Below the pieces are notes generated by a model. It saw only the letters and a list, made by a program, of their open reading frames with translations, was not told where the DNA came from and searched no databases. From Pleurotus djamor (Eukaryota; Basidiomycota; Agaricomycetes; Agaricales; Pleurotaceae): 64,000 nt of DNA. The stretch is taken from NCBI GenBank assembly GCA_029747585.1, contig JAPEVF010000005.1:186001-250000 (forward strand). Direction: 5' to 3'. Position numbers and translations under genes: made by a program. Shown piece by piece: positions 32,147 through 43,174 of the stretch. Numbering within the stretch: the stretch's first letter is position 1; every line of letters starts with the position of its first letter.

Positions 32147-35100
32147 ATGGACAATTCCTCGACGACCCCCGCTTCCTCCTCCTTCCACCTCTTTCCTCTC
32201 TCACCGCCAACCTCATCGTCCTCATCGTCCGCCTCGTCCCCCAAACTCGCCTTCACGCAATTTCCCCGCTCTGAAAGCCCGACAAAGGAAATAGTTCCGC
32301 GCACCCTGTCTATCCACTCTCGCTCTCGCTCTTTCGTCGCCGTCGATGATGACCTCAACGATCCCAACACTGCCGAATCCAGCTCTCTCGCATCGTCCTC
32401 CTCGTCTCGCAAGCGCAGACGCACCGCGACCCGCGCCTTCACCCTGCCTTCACTACCCGCCATGCCAAATAGCCATTCTACCCAGCTGCAACATATACGC
32501 AATCAACTTGTAGAATCATCAAAGACGGTCATACCCCTGTCTCGTCGGTCATCAGAAACTTCTCTCTCTTCAGCCTCCTCGTCGTCACCGGTCACGGAGC
32601 ACGATCATCAGAATCAGGGCATTGGTCGTAAGGTGGCGGCGTCGCTTCAGCTGTTCAAGGAGTCGTCTCGTTCTCGCTCAGTGAATCTTAGTGACCAGGA
32701 TGATCTGCCCATTGTTGAGTCCCCCACGTCTGTTCAGCCCTCTTCCGATGTCACAGAAAGGCAGTTTCAATTCGTCAAGCGCTCAGAGTGGCCTGGTCAC
32801 GAAGCAGCTGCCTCTCGTCGCGGCAAGAGTGCTGTCGGTCCATCCAAGGATGCTGGTCCGGGATCCGAGCGCCCCGCAAAGGAGCGCAAGTACTCATTCG
32901 TACGTGATTCAACCCTCGATACTATCTCTCAGTGGCGTGAAGACGCGACTCAGCAGCACGATCCCTCGACTCTCATTTCTTTGTCCAGAGGCAGGCGTCG
33001 CGAACGTTTGCAAGACGATGTGCCGCAGGTCCCCGCAAATTCTACCCCCTCCCCAACTACTTCGATTCAGACCGCTTCCCCCGCCAGACCTCGTTCGCAT
33101 GTGTACCCTCCTTCGCCTTCTCCATCTCGACCGCCTGTGAATCGAATACCGTCGTCTCTCTCTATCCAAAATTTGCTTCTTCATGAAGCCAGTGACTATC
33201 CCCCACTCGCCAGCCCAGCGTCACCATCTTCATCCTCGAAATCCGATTCTACCTCTGTATCACGAGTGTCTAACACGACGTCCTACGCACCTTCACCTAT
33301 CGTCACAACTACAGAACCCCCCGTCCCCCCTCATTCACTCTCCCTGCACTCCCACTTGTCGCCTCCCGCTAATTATCCGCCCTCATTGCTGCCTTTGTCA
33401 CCGATCGACTCTTCTACTCACTCTCCATGGTCAACCGATGATGATGATGACGACGAGTCAACATGGGAAACTGGTTCCGTGACAACTACCACCTCCACCA
33501 CCTCAGCCAGTTCCTTCCAATTCCCCGACGTTTCCTATCCCAATGCGGAGCCACTTCGCCGTATGGATTTCACCCAAGACCAAAGCCAGCTCAGTCATAG
33601 CCATAGACATCATCATCTTGCACATCGTAACCATCTTACTCCCCCCACATCCCATGGCGTCCCCTCGCCTGACGTATCGATGGTGCTTCCCTCTCAAGGC
33701 CAGCATGAGCTTCCCCACGAGAGGGGCCGACGGCGTCAGAGAACACTGGAGACACCTGCGAAACCCGGTCCGAGTCATCAAAGGGCTGACGAGGAATACC
33801 TTTCACATTTATCCGAACTCCACCTGCCCCATATTCCCCTTCGACCCTTTCGGAATCAAGTTGGCGGGCACAGTGCTATATATAAGTTTACCAAGCGGGC
33901 AGTTTGCAAGGTCAGTGCTACGAACCACATACCCAGTTCATGCTCTCTAATTCCATACCATCATCCTATTTTCTTTGTATCTTCTCTTCAGCCTCTGGTG
34001 TCGCGCGAAAATTTGTTTTATGAATCTGTAGAGCGCGAAGCTCCGCCGTTACTTGGCTTCATTCCGCGTTACCTTGGCGTTATGCTAGTTAGCTATCGTC
34101 GGGTTCCAAAAGGTGGAAAGGGTACCGTTCCCTCTTCGCCGATATCATCCAAGTTCCCCCGCCCTTCATTGAATAAGACGGTTACCGTTGCTGGAATAGA
34201 CGCCCCCGATGCTCCCTCTCCGCACAGTAATCACTCACTTCTCTGGAAGAGTCACCTTGGTTCAGACGAACCTCAGACACTTGCTCGCGTCGAGGACGTA
34301 GGTATCGATCATGAGCCACTTGTAGGTGCCCACGGCGAGCCTACTCAAGACCACGTCCAGCTGGACTCAGTCCCTTCGCCCGATGATGGTGCAGGTGGTG
34401 ATACTGAGCCCGAGACCGAGACGGAATTGCCTGAAGTAGTGCTTGATAGGAATCGGCATATTATTCCTGAGTATCTGCTACGAAGTGGCCGCCTACGCTC
34501 GCTCTCATATTCCAATGTTCATCAGCATGCACGACCGCCTGCGTATGCCAGGAGACGGCTCAGTCGGCTTGGCTTGGATGGGGCAACAGCGTCGAGTCCA
34601 GACCTAGGAATTCCCAATAGTGGTGGTTCTCCTGGCTCGTCAGCACCCAAGTCAAGTCCTTTGGCTCATCACGCACCCTCTGGTCCGGTCGATATCTCCC
34701 AACCAACCGACGACGACAATAACGTTTCGTTGGATGCTCCTACACCCGTCAACTCTCCCAATCGCTCTGTGCTACGCCACTGCCCTCTCGCCGCTCCTCG
34801 ACATATGATGGGTCGATCCGTTACCGACACGGTCCCCAGCGCTATGCGTCGTCCAGCACTCGCGGACTTTGGGAATGCGAGTTTCCCTAGTTTCGGTGGT
34901 ACGGGATCTACGGTGGTCAATACGAGGCTGAAGGATCATGTCTTCAACACGATTTTGAAGCGGATAGGGAGACGCACGGGTGGTCGACTGCGCGCTGAGG
35001 TCCGGACGGAGGACGAAGGCGAGGCGCGCAGTCGCCATGAAGGACGGATGAAGAGGTTGAGTGATAAAGTCCACAAGGTCAGGCGGCGGTGGAGCTCGAT

Positions 35101-36975
35101 GAGATTGGGTGGGAGCGACGCTGCGGAGGATGATGGTCACGATGACGATGATGGAAGAGACGCCGATGTTGAGGAGGTTGAGGGCGGTGACGTGTATCCA
35201 GTCCCTATTCGTCGGACCCAGAGCGATGGGATGATAGCCAGCCCGACGAAGCTCGAGACATTGGCACAAGACGAGGCGAAGGATAAAGAGATGATGGCGG
35301 TATTTGAGATGGACCTTGACGATAACTCACCGCAGCGGGAAGGTACCGGTCCATGGCACAACTCGGCACTCTATCCCAGGTTGTTCACAGATGTCAGGCG
35401 CAGGAGCCGATCTAGGTCTGTTGGGTTTCCTATCTCTGGTAACGCCTTGTCACCTGTTCGCAGTCGTGGGATGCGTCTCATGAGTCCACAATCCTCCCAT
35501 ATCTCGCCATCGCCTCGCTCGGCTTCCTATTCCCAACCCCACTTCAGCTCTGCACACGACTCCGACTCGGGCGTCACTCGCCAGAATCACTTCATCCTTA
35601 TGGAGGATCTAACTGGGCGTTTGAAGCATTCTTGCGTCATGGACCTGAAGATGGGGACGAGGCAGTATGGGATGGATGCCACTCCGTTGAAGAAGAAGAG
35701 TCAACGAAAAAAGTGCGAGCGCACGACGAGTAGATCCCTTGGCGTCCGGGTGTGTGGTATGCAGGTTAGTTCGTCTTATCATCGACTTTTCTTGTTTGCT
35801 GTGGGGACATGTGTTGTGCTGTCGGTGATTGCTTCCGTCAGCCTTTATAGTCGGCTGCTGGAGCGAAAAGGGCATGAGGAGAACTCTCACATGAGTCTCT
35901 TAGCGCTTGATTATGGGCTATCCTAGGCAGGATAAACATATATGGGTTCTTGCAGTGATATGACAGCTCGATCTGTATGTGTATCTGACACATTTACTTC
36001 GTTGTCAGCGTCGTTGTTGTATCGTTATCCCGGTCTTGTTTTCTATTCAATTGCTTCCCCTTCCAGAACACCATGCTGACTTCGTTCCTTTCCATCCAGG
36101 TCTGGAATCATGTGACGCAGTCATACACCACACAGGACAAGTACGCCGGACGTGATGTTCGCCCTGATGAATTCGCTTCGGTCCTGTCATCATTCCTGTT
36201 CGACGGCGAGCGCCTTTTGGCCTATCAAATTCCGGTCCTGCTCCAAAAAATATACAACCTAGCTAAGATTATCAACCGCCTGAATGGGTATCGCTTTTAC
36301 GGATGCAGTTTGCTCCTCATCTACGATGGTGATCGTGAGTCGCAGGAAGCGTTCAAAGCCTACTCCCAGGAACACCCTTCCTCGCGAAGCAAGCGTGGGG
36401 AGTCCCTTGAAAGGCAATCAGCGTCGCGCCACAAGTCTGCTATGGGCAGGGCGGATGGCCAGGGTAGACTCCGCCGTTCTCATAGTGAGGATCTTCTCGC
36501 CGGCCCGGTAGCCAAACGCTCCAGCGGACTCAGAAGGCGGGGTGAGGTCAACGTTAGGATTGTCGACTTCGCGCATACGACGACTGGACGAGACTGGCTG
36601 CCCTACCCCGACGCCTTCACGGCGAACAAAATTCTCAGCGGCCAACACGGTATCCCTGACGCCGATATCACATCTAGCTCGAAAGGGTACTGCGCCGAGG
36701 TGGACCCCGAGAGTGGGCGTATTTATGCTCGTTTCCCCCCACATTACCCCGACCAACCTGATCGAGGGTTTCTATTCGGCTTGAAGAACCTGGCGTCTGC
36801 GTTGGAGCAGATCTGGAATGATGAGCGAATCAAGCGAATCAAGTCAGCGCGCGATAAGACTGGGACGGACAGAGAAGAATGCCAGTTATCGCCATTGCCT
36901 GTGGATGGGAAAGAGATCTTTGATGAGATCTTCGAGTCAGGGGATGGTGAGGACACGGGGATGATATCGACCTGA
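32147..36975 (+). CDS. KCS1: Inositol hexakisphosphate kinase (Kcs1)
   Basis: Makes inositol pyrophosphates from IP6, affecting phosphate sensing, vacuole function and telomeres. Exons 32147-33910, 33992-35764 and 36100-36975 give about 1,470 residues. Two-thirds is a Ser/Pro-rich disordered N-terminus and inserts. The IPK fold is split: [18 protein letters not shown] and [12 protein letters not shown], then [20 protein letters not shown] with the family PxxxDxKxG-type core ([12 protein letters not shown]), then [30 protein letters not shown] and [12 protein letters not shown] with the catalytic Asp. I start at the first ATG of the frame (32147). Intron 2 is unusually long (335 bp) and open in frame for 53 codons. 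Confidence 0.94.
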
Positions 36976-37376
36976 GAATTTTGTACATTTTTTTTNCTTG
37001 ATCATCACATTTTTTTTCGGGATGTGTTTCCATTGCGCCTCACTCAATTGCTATTGCTTTGTCGATAATAACCTATTATTTATACCTGCCATATCCTCTT
37101 TTACTTCTGTAGCCTATACTTCGTACTCTTCTTATGCATATGTGATAGGATAGTCACAATAATCAGTTGAACTCGGTCGAACGAAACGGACGAGTTTGGG
37201 CCCAAATGTCGATCCTCCGACGCACGTTCGTCAACAAAGCTGGAAGTACAAACTCCGCGAAGGTCAGGTCGTGGGAAACACCTACCACTTGCATCGACCA
37301 GGGTCCTTTACTCCTTGACCACCTTCATCCACATCCACGACATGCTGCTCGTCGCCAACGACTGAAAATCAACTGG
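36976..37376. other. Intergenic between KCS1 and HEI10
   Basis: 3' flank of KCS1 with T runs and one ambiguous base (36996), then the HEI10 upstream region. No gene was recognised. Confidence 0.5.
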
Positions 37377-39047
37377 ATGGACACTGAACTCAAGTGCAAC
37401 AGGCTTACTTGCCGGCGCGTCCTCACAGACAGGGCTGTTGTCGTCAGTACCACCAGTTTTTCCCCTACTTCTTACGAGCTAATTTGGTTTAGACCACATG
37501 TATGCGCTTCTGATTGCGTATACATCCGTTTTTCTGCTTATATTTGACTCGGTTTAGGCTCACATATATTTTGTGGTATGTTTTCTGCCATGTTTCTTTC
37601 ATTTCGCTTATTAGTCTGCCCCAGTGGATTGTGCGAACGAATTATTCAATGCTTCAAGATTATGCCCTGGTTAGCCTAAAGGGTCGTTCATTTCGGCGTG
37701 CGCATGCTTAAATCCCGTTTAAAGCATGCGAAACGTCTCTAACTGAACCGTGAGTCGAGATGAGATCATTGTTTCAGGAGGGTCAAATTGACGGCGTCGC
37801 CAGAGACGATGTTGTTGTAAGTGACGCGATACCTTTGCACCCACCTTCGCCTGATGACTTGCCACCTTAGGTCTCGTCACTACACCCATCGAATGACTAC
37901 AAAACGGTAAAATTACCCATGCTTCTCGATCACCTGAGTCTCAAGTATCACAGTCAGTTTTGTCTGGTTTGACTCCGTCGATCGTTATGGAAGTCTGTAC
38001 ACGGTATGAACTGCTTCGTTGAATGGTTCGCTTTCCACAAATCCCTAATTTACATTTCTCTGAGTAAAGCGCTATTTCCTTTTGGCAATACCAGATACAC
38101 CAGGAGAAGTGAGCCCACCGCCCACCGACACCATCTTTTCACCTTTAAAACGTATCTTGGCAGTGCCTTTCAACAAGCCGTTGTTCGTAATGTCAATGAC
38201 AAGAATGCCCAACTACAAAAGCAGCTTGAGAATGTTGTTCGAGAAGGTATTTATATATCAAAAGTTCGCCCGGTAGGTCGCTGAAAGTCTATTTTGGCAG
38301 CCAACGCAGAGATAAGTCTCTTGACGAATAAAGTCACAGGTATGGTGCATCATCTCCTAGGAGGTATGCGCATATACACGAGTCCGTATCTAGAACTCGA
38401 ACGCGATCTTGAGCTTGAACGTCGCAAGGTCCGGGACCTCCACGATGCGTCTAGAGAACGTGACAAAGAGTACCAAAAGCTAAAGGTATTCAAATCTCCG
38501 GAACATCGCTTGCTGCCTCTTAGCTTTTGGTTTTTAGGCCCAGTTCGACAAAATCAAGCGCAAGGCATTACTCTCAGGGGATGGGAAGGGTGTACCCATG
38601 GGCGTAGGGTTAGACGGTAATGCGGGTGGTAGGATTGCTACTGCCCAGAATGCCAACCTTCCCTTCAATGTCGGTGCGGTTGTTGGCGAGATGCAAGCTA
38701 ATGGGGTACGAATTCTTCACTTTCACATTCAGATTATCATGATTGACACCCTCAATCAGATACAACGAACTCCGTTGGTGGCTCGAAACGGCGGTGGTCC
38801 ATTTATGCCTCAGAACACCATGGCTACTAACCATGGATGGAACCAACCAGCTGTGAACCAGCGGAGAGCGTTCCCGGCTAATAGCCATCGCACAGGATCT
38901 GACAGATCTGAAAGTGCTAATGAAATCGAAAATATTCTCTTGGCTGGAAGTAATCACCGCGAAGGTGTATGGCAGGCTGCCGACCAAAGCAGAGGAAGGT
39001 TGCCGATGATTCAAACCACTGGGAATAACAGAGGTCTGGCTACTTGA
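37377..39047 (+). CDS. HEI10: Meiotic crossover RING protein HEI10 (CCNB1IP1-like)
   Basis: RING-type ubiquitin/SUMO-ligase-like protein that marks crossover sites on the synaptonemal complex. I reconstruct 14 exons: 37377-37442, 37493-37499, 37558-37575, 37625-37669, 37725-37749, 37804-37816, 37871-37906, 37954-38003, 38070-38108, 38164-38246, 38301-38339, 38394-38485, 38538-38705 and 38760-39047, all in phase, 322 residues. Translation gives the RING (CNRLTCRRVLTDRAVV, TTCSHIFCVDCANELF, LCPACETSL), then PSIVMEVCTRAISFWQYQIH, a long coiled coil (LERDLELERRKVRDLHDASR, FDKIKRKAL) and a basic, Asn/Gln-rich tail. One exon is 7 nt and another 13 nt. The coherent domain order supports the model. 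Confidence 0.9.
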
Positions 39048-39394
39048 CTTAATCCTTCTTAGCGAACCTTGACGTTGGTCTTCTAGTGTTCGCGCCAACT
39101 TCGGTGAAACGAGGGTTTAGACCAGCGATCCAGCGATGATCTCACGAAGTGAGTGCCGAGGACTGGTCAATTATGATTACACGCATTGTGACTGATTTAC
39201 ACGTATAATACGAGATGCGATGACGTACTTAGCATAAACGAAAGAAGAAAGAGATTGTATCAGCTAGTCCATGGTAGAGTAATGAATGAAGAAAAATCCA
39301 AGACAGGAGGATAATAGTTTAGGTTTCGGAATGATGCATAGCGTGAGCGTTGAGACGAAAATGTAAATGATTACTGGTGAGCCGACGAGATGAA
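39048..39394. other. Convergent 3' intergenic
   Basis: Spacer between the ends of HEI10 and the CUE-like gene. Nothing recognised. Confidence 0.5.
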
Positions 39395-42300
39395 TCAATG
39401 GAGGCGAATGGTCCCGTTCTTCTCGTCTTCTAGATATTGACCGATCGCTACCATGTCTTGTCCAGCCCGGCGTAGATAGCCAGCCAATACGTCTCTATCT
39501 GCGTGCGGAAGGAGATCTGCAAGTTTATCAACTTGACGCAAGAAATCGGGATCAGGTCTGATATCAATAACTTCGTCACCGGATGATGGAGCGCGTTCCT
39601 GGGGTCGGGCTAACATCGTATAGCTTCTGTGGGGTGCACGCGAGCGTTCAACAGATGGTGATCGTGTCGTGTCTAGGGACGATGATGAATTGCTCATTGG
39701 AGGCGAGATCATGATCGTAGAAGCGCGGGCCATGCGATTCGGGGGAGCCCGTGGGCCACCAGGAACCGAAGGGTTGTTGGCGAGATGAATGCTTCGTGGA
39801 TGTGGGCTCGCATCAGGTCGTGGTGTAGACTTGATAAGCCTGTTGGGTGGTTGGACAAGCGTGCCCTGGAGAGGACGATCCTTTTTCATACTCGTTCTCC
39901 GGCCTAAGGAAGCAAAAAATCCTGGCTTCGAAGATGTCGGTGATACAAGGGTCCTTATGGATGACGGTGAAGCGCTGACGATGGTCGAAGATCGGCTGGG
40001 TCCTTGTAGGGCGAGTGAGGGATATGGAAGAGGAGGAGGGGATGTAGGAGGTAAATCTTGGGACGGGCGGAAGGAGAGGTCCGTAGCAAGCGTTGCGTCC
40101 GCTCGTCTTGGAAAGGTCACCTCAGAAGTCATGGAAGACCCTGAAGTATGTCGAATTTGGGGTGCAAAGGAATGCGAGGGAGATGCGGACAGTAAGCTAG
40201 CTCGTTTCCTGGGACTACTCGACGCTGTGGAAAAGGGAATAAATATCTGCATAACAGGCATATGTCTGGAGCGTACCTGCTTTCCCAGCGAACAGCCAAC
40301 CAGCCAATCCACAATCACAATTATACAGTTCATTGATTTTAGCGGCATATCCAGCACACCGCTCCACAGCCGTCCTCATATTCGTTACATCTCCACAAAA
40401 CATGGCTGGAGGATATGGTGAGACAAATTTGACGCGAGGTCGGTGAATAACAGGGGTCGTGAATTGTTGCTCGGGAGTGACAGGCGTAGAGAGCGGTGAC
40501 GGGGAGGGAGATCGTGACGATGTTCGTGACAGCCGTGAACGTGACAGATTACTGCTAGTTGACGAACGCTTAGACTTCGGAGAGGGAGTACGAGGAAGAG
40601 TTGAGAATCGTTTTAAACCTGCGGTCCAGCTAGTTCGAATACTCTTCGGCGGAGGACTGGGTGTAGGGCCACGATCAGAGTCAGACGCATCCTCAGACGA
40701 GAAACGAGGCATTTGGGTGGTTTCATTATCAACAGCGGGTGTAGCAGGTGCAACATTTATGCTAACCCAATCACCCGGGGGAGGCGCATCTGTTTCAATC
40801 GCTTTGGGTCCGCTTCTGGATAGTTGAGACAACCCAACGACGCTCGACGTTAGTTTGGGAGTGTATTGGAGCAAAGAAGGCTCGGAGTTAGGTGAGTGAC
40901 GTTTATCAATTGGTATTTCATCAATCCGAGGGGTGGTCGTAGCATCGATTTGCAATGATGGGGAAACACCATGAGTACGCACGGGCGTCGAAAGCGCTGA
41001 GCTAGAAGAGTCCGTCGAACTCCCTGCGGAAGGAGGAAATGCGCCCTCTCTTATGTGGATCGGCTTGTTAGAAGCGATGTGTGAACCTTGCACTGCGGTA
41101 GTCGAGCTTGATATAGTATTACTATCAGTGATACAGATCATACGCCGAATGGCATGACAACGAGATCACTCACAGAACACTATTAGACTCTCGATGGTGC
41201 GGAGTAGCGACGCTTGTCAAAACCGAAGCAGGAGCCCTGATAACAGGACTGGGCGGGAGTCTGCTAGCAAGAACGGCGGAGACGGAGGGAGGGAGTTGCA
41301 ATGCCTGTTTGACGGCAGCAAGGTCGCCCTTGGGACGCGTAACTGGAGGGGAGTGGAGGCGGGGAGGTCGAGGGGGTGGAGTAGAGTTGGCATCGAGGCC
41401 AAAAGCCTTCGGAGGTTGAGGAAGAGGACCAGCCTTGGCATGTAAACCTGTGGACAATTAGTGGGCGGAGAGGAAGACGAATAGGATAGACAAACCAGGT
41501 TGGTAGTGAAGGTATGATGCAGGCGGAGATGTTGGTGGAGAAATCAGAGGGGAGGAATTGCTGGTGGCAACTGGTACGGCAAAGCGAGGGGAAACGGGGG
41601 AGAGAACGCTATTCAGGTTCATGACTACCGGAGGAGCCACAGGCGCGCCGATCTGTTTCTCTTGACCTATTTCTGGTGTAGGAATAGGTTTGGTGTCACG
41701 GCGTGCAGACTGGGTGCTTGGTGTTGTCTGCGCAGAAGAAAGGTTCCTTCGAAAGGAAGAGTCAGATGCATCAGAAATATGTCCGGGGGAAGGAGAGCGT
41801 GTTTGTGGATGGGCTACAAGGGGTTTCAACGCGGCCTGAGCGGTCCCATTACTAAAGATTGTATTTGCGTCGCGAGATGACTTGTGACGAAGGTTCGGGG
41901 ACGGGGCAACCTCTGATGCCGAACGATGATGCCCAGTGGCAGAGTCTGCAATTGAAGAGTGATACGTCTGAGTTCTCCCAGGAGGTCGTTCAACCGATAC
42001 AGTGACTATGGGGGCCGTTGGAGGCGGAGTCAGCTGTGTATAGGTGCGTGCTGCTGCGTCGGGAGGAGCCATCAACGCCAAGCCGTCCAGTCGCGTGTTG
42101 AGTCCGCGTCGCGAGCGAAGATTGTGGGGAGAGTCTGGGGATTCGGCCTCACTGACAGCGTGTAGGTGCTTGCTATCAACAGCGGGAGAATCAAGCTGTA
42201 CTATCGCGAGTCTTCTTCTGTCCTCCCCTCCCTCTGAAGGAACACTGGATCGACGCCTAACTTTGTTGGTCGAGGAAGACGAGGGCGGTGTTGCTGTCGT

Positions 42301-42660
42301 CCGTGAGCCGTCTGAAGGACTGGCCAAAGGAGAATCTACCGAGTAGTCAGAGGATGAGGAAAATGATGAGTCGACAGATGATTCTCTTTTGTGATGCTGC
42401 AGTCGCACGGTATCTGACTTGACTGGGCTAGGCGAGCGTCCACGACCATCATACGCGTATGAGCCCTGACCAGCAAGAGCCGACTGGTAGTACGATAGCA
42501 AACGATCCGTACTCGTGTTGTCTCTGGCTAGGACAGGTCGAGCCGTGGCTGCAATAACTCTGATGTCAGGAAGGTACCTCGAAAAAGGGTCCTCAGGAAT
42601 TATGCACATACGTTGGCCCTGCGTCCTCGAGCTCGCGTGGGTGACCGAGGGGTTGCTCAT
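39395..42660 (-). CDS. Long Ser/Pro-rich protein with C-terminal CUE-like segment
   Basis: Exons 42660-41496, 41447-41174, 41121-40277 and 40224-39395, in phase, 1,037 residues. It is almost entirely low-complexity with many SP and phospho-type motifs. A short conserved-looking segment follows RPRVKFVSPYPPAMFCGDV: NMRTAVERCAGYAAKINELY and CGLAGWLFAGK, with a further FFASLGRRTSMKK. The last 55 residues (IRPDPDFLRQVDKLADLLP, DVLAGYLRRAGQDMVAIGQY) have the leucine-proline and di-leucine layout of a ubiquitin-binding CUE domain. I start at the first ATG (42660); the frame is open a little further upstream. Function unknown; a trafficking or ubiquitin adaptor role is a guess. Confidence 0.72.
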
Positions 42661-42961
42661 GCTCGATAAATCGTGGTTAAAGGTAAAGTACGAAACATTC
42701 GGCGTCGTCAATTCGCAGTCGTTGAAAAAGGGGACATGGAAGTGCCTTATATTTCTGGAGCCGTCGTTGCTGTGCCACGGAGCGGCTATTTTTCTCCTTC
42801 AGCTGCGATTCAACGGCGCTCCCACGTTCTTCAGACACCGCAGGCATTGACCTCACCGAACTATGCCCTACTATGCCCGGACATCCTTCGGTATCTACGC
42901 ATGTGTAGATACAAACGCAATTAATTCCGTGTCGAGCAACCCTCAAATGCTACCGCAAACG
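42661..42961. other. Upstream region of the CUE-like gene
   Basis: About 300 bp with no clear gene; the promoter of the minus-strand gene. Confidence 0.5.
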
Positions 42962-43174
42962 ATGGCCGACAGATCAGGATTTAAAGCGACAGGAAACCCC
43001 GTAAATTCGCTACATCTGTCATTGGTAAGTATATTCTTGGAGAGCGTGCCTTTCACCCGTCTTTGACAGGATAGAATAGCAGGACATAGGCTTTTATCAG
43101 AGGCCAGACGTCATACACATCCAACTACACCAACAGAGGTATCAGTCAAAGTCGATGCTGTAAATTTTGAGTAG
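42962..43174 (+). CDS. Possible 55-aa gene overlapping the end of ELP2
   Basis: Two segments, 42962-43024 and 43070-43174, flank a canonical GTAAGT...CAG intron of 45 bp and join in frame from ATG to TAG. The predicted product starts MADRSGFKATGNPVNSLHLS and ends VSVKVDAVNFE. It overlaps the last 33 nt of ELP2 on the opposite strand. No family was recognised. The clean splice is the only support. Confidence 0.25.

Noticed and set aside
33941..33990. Alternative start of KCS1 at a later exon
   Set aside because: The upstream frame is open for 588 codons with a clean donor into the kinase domain, so the long N-terminus is accepted.
37167..37547. 126-codon ORF at the start of HEI10
   Set aside because: Out of frame with the RING-coding exons that explain this stretch.
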